This document shows positions 60,690-64,000 of a stretch of 64,000 nucleotides of DNA, one piece after another. Within the stretch, counting starts at the first letter, position 1. Each line of letters opens with the position of its first letter. Source of the DNA: Bacteroidales bacterium (GTDB lineage Bacteria; Bacteroidota; Bacteroidia; Bacteroidales; F082); the NCBI GenBank assembly GCA_017537965.1, contig JAFYJV010000018.1, positions 248,001-312,000 on the forward strand, given 5' to 3'. The position numbers were made by a program, and so were the translations under genes. The notes under the pieces were generated by a model that saw only the letters and a program-made list of their open reading frames with translations, was not told the origin of the DNA and ran no database searches.

Positions 60690-62279
60690 TCAGGAGAGCA
60701 TGGCTCCAACGCTGCCGATCAGTAGGAACAAGACGATGGCGATGGCCCATCCCCATGGAAGTCCTGCCTTATCTTTTGTGCCTCCTGTCTTTTTAAGGCC
60801 GGGCAGCAGCTGCTTCAACGAAAACTTTTTCTGTGAAGGCAATCGACGCCGAACCAGTTTGCCATTGGGCCGTTTCTCGTAATAGAGCGGCTCGCCATAC
60901 ATCATTGCCTTGGCCGCTCCGCCGGCAAGGACGATGGCCATAAACACAGGGATGATGTACCAAGCCGCACCGTAGCCAATGTGGATGGCGGAGACGGGCT
61001 GTCCCCTGAGGACTTGTATGGGGATGGCGATCAGCAGCGGAAGGAAGGTGAGGATTATCATTCCGACGACGAGTTTGGTGATACGCCAAAAAGTGAAAAA
61101 CTTCAATTCGGTGGGGACGGGGCCTTGCCCAAAGTCGGCATAGAATTCCGTTCGGGTGTCGTTGTGACCCTTCGATTCTTTGGGAACGGTGATCACTTCG
61201 TCGATAATCTCCGCATGGTGACGGTTGTGTGCGACGGCAAAGAAGATGAGGCCGAAAACGAGCCCTAACGACAATCCCAGTTCGATGCCAGCCCAGAGCG
61301 TTCCTGCGACGCCGACCACAATGGTGGCGATGACGGGCCAGATCCACCATAGTCTGGTTAAATTCTTCTTTTTTCCTGTGGCAATGGAGATTTTACCGGT
61401 TTGTCCGTTCACTGCGGCGGCCACGCCGTCTTTGCATTTCACCAGATACACGGGCATGAGGGCTGGGATGGACTCGTTGTCGTCATCGTCGAGGAAGACG
61501 GTCATTTCTTTGGTGCGCACTTTCTTGGAAAGACTATTGTAAAGCTCTGCTCGGGTCTCTTCTTCGACGCGGGCGTTCAACGCTTCGTTCACCACATTTT
61601 GGACCTTGGCTTTCTGGTGGTTCAGGAAGCCGAAGTCAAACTCTCGGGCATCGCTGAAGTCGAAAGGCTCGATGCCGTCAAGAAACAGGTTGTTCCAGTC
61701 TTTGGATGCGTTTACGGCGGTATGGTTCAGATAGGCACGGAACGGGTAATGTGCCGCCGAGCCGTCTTGAAGACTGATGGCCATGCTTCCGTTATAGCCG
61801 CCACGCACGAGATGATAGGGGAGATAGCAGCCTGTGAAACGGTGCAGGTTCTTTTCGATCAATTTGGCTGCCGCGTTGTTTCTGTTTTTGGCAATCCACC
61901 CTTTCAGCTGGTTTTTGGCCTCTTCCTGGGTGATTTTGAAGGGAAGGATCACCTCGGGCAGGTTGTCATCGCTGAAAGCGGCGTCGATCATGGTGTTTTG
62001 GCAGAAAGGACATTGTGCCGACACGTCGTCGCCGGTTGCCATGGTCTGTGCGCCGCAGCTCGGACATGAAAAGTTCTTTACCTTGGCGAAATCTTGCAGC
62101 ACGACCTCTTGCCGCATGCGTTTCCATCGGCGGTATTCGGCTTTTTTGTCGGCATTGCTTGCTTCGGCGCCGCAATGGGAGCAGCAGTATTTTTGTTTGC
62201 TGATGTCATAGTATTGGTCGCCGCCGCAGTACTCGCAACGGATCACCAGAGGGTTGTTGATAGTGGTTTCCATATTCAC
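60690..62279 (-). CDS. Zinc-ribbon membrane protein of unknown function
   Basis: A 529-residue protein with two N-terminal zinc ribbons: Cys15/18 with Cys33/36 (CEYC, CSHC) and Cys72/75 with Cys90/93 (CPSC, CPFC). A soluble middle part (about 110-350; LPFKITQEEAKNQLKGW, YLPYHLVRGGYNGSMAIS) is followed by about three to four transmembrane segments (VVGVAGTLWAGIELGLSLGL, IILTFLPLLIAIPI, IIPVFMAIVLAGGA) and a tail anchor (AIAIVLFLLIGSVGAML). Similar proteins are annotated only as TFIIB-type zinc-ribbon proteins; the ribbons are structural, and a transcription role is not implied. It ends beside mtnN and follows the amidohydrolase by 9 bases. Confidence 0.78.
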   Translation of the reverse strand: MNMETTINNPLVIRCEYCGGDQYYDISKQKYCCSHCGAEASNADKKAEYRRWKRMRQEVVLQDFAKVKNFSCPSCGAQTMATGDDVSAQCPFCQNTMIDAAFSDDNLPEVILPFKITQEEAKNQLKGWIAKNRNNAAAKLIEKNLHRFTGCYLPYHLVRGGYNGSMAISLQDGSAAHYPFRAYLNHTAVNASKDWNNLFLDGIEPFDFSDAREFDFGFLNHQKAKVQNVVNEALNARVEEETRAELYNSLSKKVRTKEMTVFLDDDDNESIPALMPVYLVKCKDGVAAAVNGQTGKISIATGKKKNLTRLWWIWPVIATIVVGVAGTLWAGIELGLSLGLVFGLIFFAVAHNRHHAEIIDEVITVPKESKGHNDTRTEFYADFGQGPVPTELKFFTFWRITKLVVGMIILTFLPLLIAIPIQVLRGQPVSAIHIGYGAAWYIIPVFMAIVLAGGAAKAMMYGEPLYYEKRPNGKLVRRRLPSQKKFSLKQLLPGLKKTGGTKDKAGLPWGWAIAIVLFLLIGSVGAMLS

Positions 62280-62288
62280 TTTTATCTA

Positions 62289-63419
62289 TTAACTTTTGAT
62301 CTCTTGTCTGATAATTTCCCAAAACATGCACATTCCTGTTTCGAGGATGTCATCGGGGAAGTCGAACTCGGGATTGTGCAAGGCGGGTTGCTCCAAGCCT
62401 GAGCCGAGACCGAAGAAACCTACTGGGCAGATGCTGCCCAACCTTCCAAAATCCTCCGACCAGCGGAAGGGCTCATTCAAATGAGCGACCTTCAGTTCCA
62501 GGTTTTGTGCTGCTTGCTCAATGTTATGAACACAAGTTGTGTCGCTGTTGGTGGCGGCGAAGGCCTCGTGTTCCGAGAAGCTGAACTCGAAGAGGTGGTC
62601 TTTGGCCTTGGCACGGCAGAACTCGATGACCTGCGAGGCCATTAGCTCCAGATTGTGGTCATCATAGCTGCGCAAGGTGAGCCAGATCTCGGCGTGGCCT
62701 GGGGCCACGCCGAAAGTCTCCTCGCCCAAGATGGCATGGGTGATGACGAAAGTGGTCAAAGGCTTCACGGCCTGAAGCTGCTCGCGTTTCTTTTCTAAAT
62801 TGTGGATGAGCAAAGCCAGCAGTTCTGAAGGGCTGTGACCGGTTTCGGGCTGTGAAGCATGGGCGGTGCGACCATCGAAGCATAGCTTCAAGCCAAAAGA
62901 TGCCGCCGCAAAACAGCCTTCGCGCACTACGACTTGGCCTTTTTCAAAGCCAGGCAGGTTGTGCAATCCGTAGGCCACATCGGGCTTGATTTTTTCAAAT
63001 AGCGGATCTTCTATGATGGCCTTCGCGCCTTGTCCCGTCTCCTCTGCAGGTTGGAAGAGCAGCACCACCTCGCCTTGGTCGGGACGCTGTTCCCCAAGCC
63101 ATTGTGCCAATCCGCAGAGGATGGTGGCGTGCCCGTCGTGACCGCATTTGTGCGACACGCCTGGGTTTTGCGAGCGATAGGTGAGGTCGTTCGGCTCAGG
63201 GATGTGAAGTGCGTCAATATCGCCCCGGATCAGAATTCGTTTGCCTGGCTTTGCACCTTTATATAATGCCGCCAAGCCGTAGCCCCCAATCTTCTCGATC
63301 AGCAGATCGGGCTGGGTCTGTTTCACCCATTCATTCAAGATCTTGTTAGTCAGAGCTTCCCTTCCTGACAGCTCGGGATGCGCATGAAGGATATGCCGAA
63401 GTTCGATGAGGTTTTGCAT
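62289..63419 (-). CDS. M20-family amidohydrolase/peptidase
   Basis: A 376-residue zinc hydrolase of the aminoacylase/carboxypeptidase group, removing acyl or aryl groups from amino acids or peptides. Metal ligands are in RGDIDALHIPE, HKCGHDGHATILCGL, FQPAEETGQGA (Glu pair) and YGLHNLPG; the dimerisation domain begins near ASFGLKLCFDGRTAH. I start at 63419 (MQNLIELRHIL): the longer frame opens with a GTG upstream of the -7 box TACCTTTG (63447-63440), so cannot be right. It may be co-transcribed with the zinc-ribbon gene. Confidence 0.9.
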   Translation of the reverse strand: MQNLIELRHILHAHPELSGREALTNKILNEWVKQTQPDLLIEKIGGYGLAALYKGAKPGKRILIRGDIDALHIPEPNDLTYRSQNPGVSHKCGHDGHATILCGLAQWLGEQRPDQGEVVLLFQPAEETGQGAKAIIEDPLFEKIKPDVAYGLHNLPGFEKGQVVVREGCFAAASFGLKLCFDGRTAHASQPETGHSPSELLALLIHNLEKKREQLQAVKPLTTFVITHAILGEETFGVAPGHAEIWLTLRSYDDHNLELMASQVIEFCRAKAKDHLFEFSFSEHEAFAATNSDTTCVHNIEQAAQNLELKVAHLNEPFRWSEDFGRLGSICPVGFFGLGSGLEQPALHNPEFDFPDDILETGMCMFWEIIRQEIKS

Positions 63420-63439
63420 GGTGGAATCAGCTTGTTTTG

Positions 63440-63496
63440 CAAAGGTAATCACTTTTCACTTTTCACTCTTTACTTTTCGCTTTTTTCTTATCTTTG
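63440..63496. promoter_or_regulatory. Divergent -7 boxes (amidohydrolase / manA)
   Basis: Minus-strand TACCTTTG (63447-63440) before the amidohydrolase; plus-strand TATCTTTG (63489-63496) 23 bases before the manA ATG. An AAAAGTGA repeat lies between. Confidence 0.5.
63451..63479 (-). repeat. AAAAGTGA repeat in the amidohydrolase upstream region
   Basis: On the minus strand GCGAAAAGTAAAGAGTGAAA then AGTGAAAAGT: about four units of AAAAGTGA. It lies just upstream of the -7 box of the amidohydrolase. Confidence 0.6.
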
Positions 63497-63519
63497 CCAC
63501 GCAAAAACTACGAGCATCC

Positions 63520-64000
63520 ATGTCAACCATACTTTACCCGCTGAAATTCAAGCCCATCTTCAAAGACAAGATCTGGGGCGGCCGCAAGATTAAAGAAGTT
63601 GTCGGCCTTGACTACGGCCAATTGCCGAATTGTGGCGAGGCTTGGCTGCTCTCGGGACTCTGGGAGGAACAAAGTGTCGTGGCCAATGGCGACTTTGAGG
63701 GCGACGAGATCAACGATCTGGTTGAGACTTTCATGGGCGACCTCGTGGGCGAAGGGGTGTTCGACAAATACGGCGAGCAGTTTCCGCTGCTCATAAAGAT
63801 CATTGACGCCAACGACTGGCTCTCGGTGCAGGTGCATCCCGATGATGAGCTGGCCGAGAAACGCGAGATTGGCAACGGCAAGACAGAGATGTGGTATGTG
63901 ATGCAGGCGGAACAAGATGCTGAACTGGTAACGGGTTTCAACTGCGAGATGAGCCGGATGAAGTACATCAGGATTCTCAAGGACAATGCGATAGAGTCGG
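63520..64000 (+). CDS. manA: Mannose-6-phosphate isomerase, class I (5' part)
   Basis: Interconverts mannose 6-phosphate and fructose 6-phosphate. The gene starts at the ATG at 63520 and runs off the window after 160 codons. The visible part reads LYPLKFKPIFKDKIWGGRKI, GEAWLLSGLWEEQSVV, FPLLIKIIDANDWLSVQVHP (zinc site QVHPDD) and GKTEMWYVMQAEQDAEL, all typical of the short class I enzymes of Bacteroidetes. Together with the GH92 mannosidase and the Dpm1-like enzyme it fits a mannose-handling capacity, though the genes are far apart. Confidence 0.93.
   Translation, partial: MSTILYPLKFKPIFKDKIWGGRKIKEVVGLDYGQLPNCGEAWLLSGLWEEQSVVANGDFEGDEINDLVETFMGDLVGEGVFDKYGEQFPLLIKIIDANDWLSVQVHPDDELAEKREIGNGKTEMWYVMQAEQDAELVTGFNCEMSRMKYIRILKDNAIES

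Noticed and set aside
62289..63452. Eleven-codon N-terminal extension of the amidohydrolase
   Set aside because: Its GTG start lies upstream of a consensus -7 box and so would not be transcribed.

Overview
The window is chromosomal DNA from a member of the Bacteroidetes, most likely order Bacteroidales. The evidence is consistent: promoters of the TTTG / TAnnTTTG type, a MurF-alanine racemase fusion, TonB-dependent receptors paired with DUF4249 and DUF5689 lipoproteins, DUF4271 and DUF4296 proteins, proteins with a type IX secretion (T9SS) C-terminal domain, a group of SPII lipoproteins, and a PPi-signature phosphofructokinase. GC content is near 50 percent. Nothing in the sequence fixes the genus. 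I see no transposase, integrase, phage gene, rRNA or CRISPR array; this is mostly core genome with a few accessory surface loci.

Layout. 1-13.4 kb: the tail of an unknown gene, pdxA, a secreted Asp-box beta-propeller (T9SS), a GH92 alpha-mannosidase lipoprotein, PPi-type phosphofructokinase, a helical lipoprotein, a polyprenyl diphosphate synthase, a low-complexity repeat protein, queA and a secreted beta-helix protein (T9SS). 13.4-24.8 kb: pssA, then lptB-kdsD, then recQ and a DUF4296 lipoprotein, a membrane protein, and a minus-strand operon lptF/G - two glycosyltransferases - ettA. 24.8-28.7 kb: a TonB-dependent receptor, DUF4249 lipoprotein and PAS protein. 28.7-35.1 kb: an eight-gene minus-strand run, DUF4271 - hemD - rnpA - yidD - S41 protease - O-antigen ligase - cytidine deaminase - gtrA, with several start/stop overlaps. 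35.2-40.7 kb: pta - ackA - murF/alr - SGNH esterase.

40.7-49.9 kb holds a GH20 hexosaminidase, a secreted endonuclease/exonuclease/phosphatase (EEP) enzyme and, divergently, a TonB-dependent receptor followed by a 1091-residue lipoprotein made of a DUF5689 domain, three near-identical 175-residue jelly-roll repeats, a DUF6359 domain and a fourth diverged repeat. I read the EEP, receptor and lipoprotein together as a candidate uptake system for extracellular nucleic acid or another phosphodiester. 49.9-55.3 kb: dolichol/polyprenol-phosphate mannose synthase, dihydroorotase, a YwqK-like lipoprotein, then era - der - S4 protein on the minus strand, and an initiator tRNA-fMet. 55.3-64 kb: two small beta-barrel lipoproteins flanking an NhaC-type antiporter, a P-loop kinase / dCMP deaminase fusion beside a LOG-family nucleotide hydrolase, MTA/SAH nucleosidase, a zinc-ribbon membrane protein, an M20 amidohydrolase and the start of mannose-6-phosphate isomerase, which runs off the end.

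The genes cover envelope building (lptB, lptF/G, kdsD, O-antigen ligase, glycosyltransferases, murF/alr, pssA), host or plant glycan trimming (GH92, GH20) and nucleotide handling. The most unusual non-coding signal is a set of degenerate, mostly purine-rich short-period repeats at about a dozen gene junctions, several of which contain the stop codon of the upstream gene. Convergent gene pairs fall into two sorts: those with a strong bidirectional terminator, and those whose stop codons touch or overlap.
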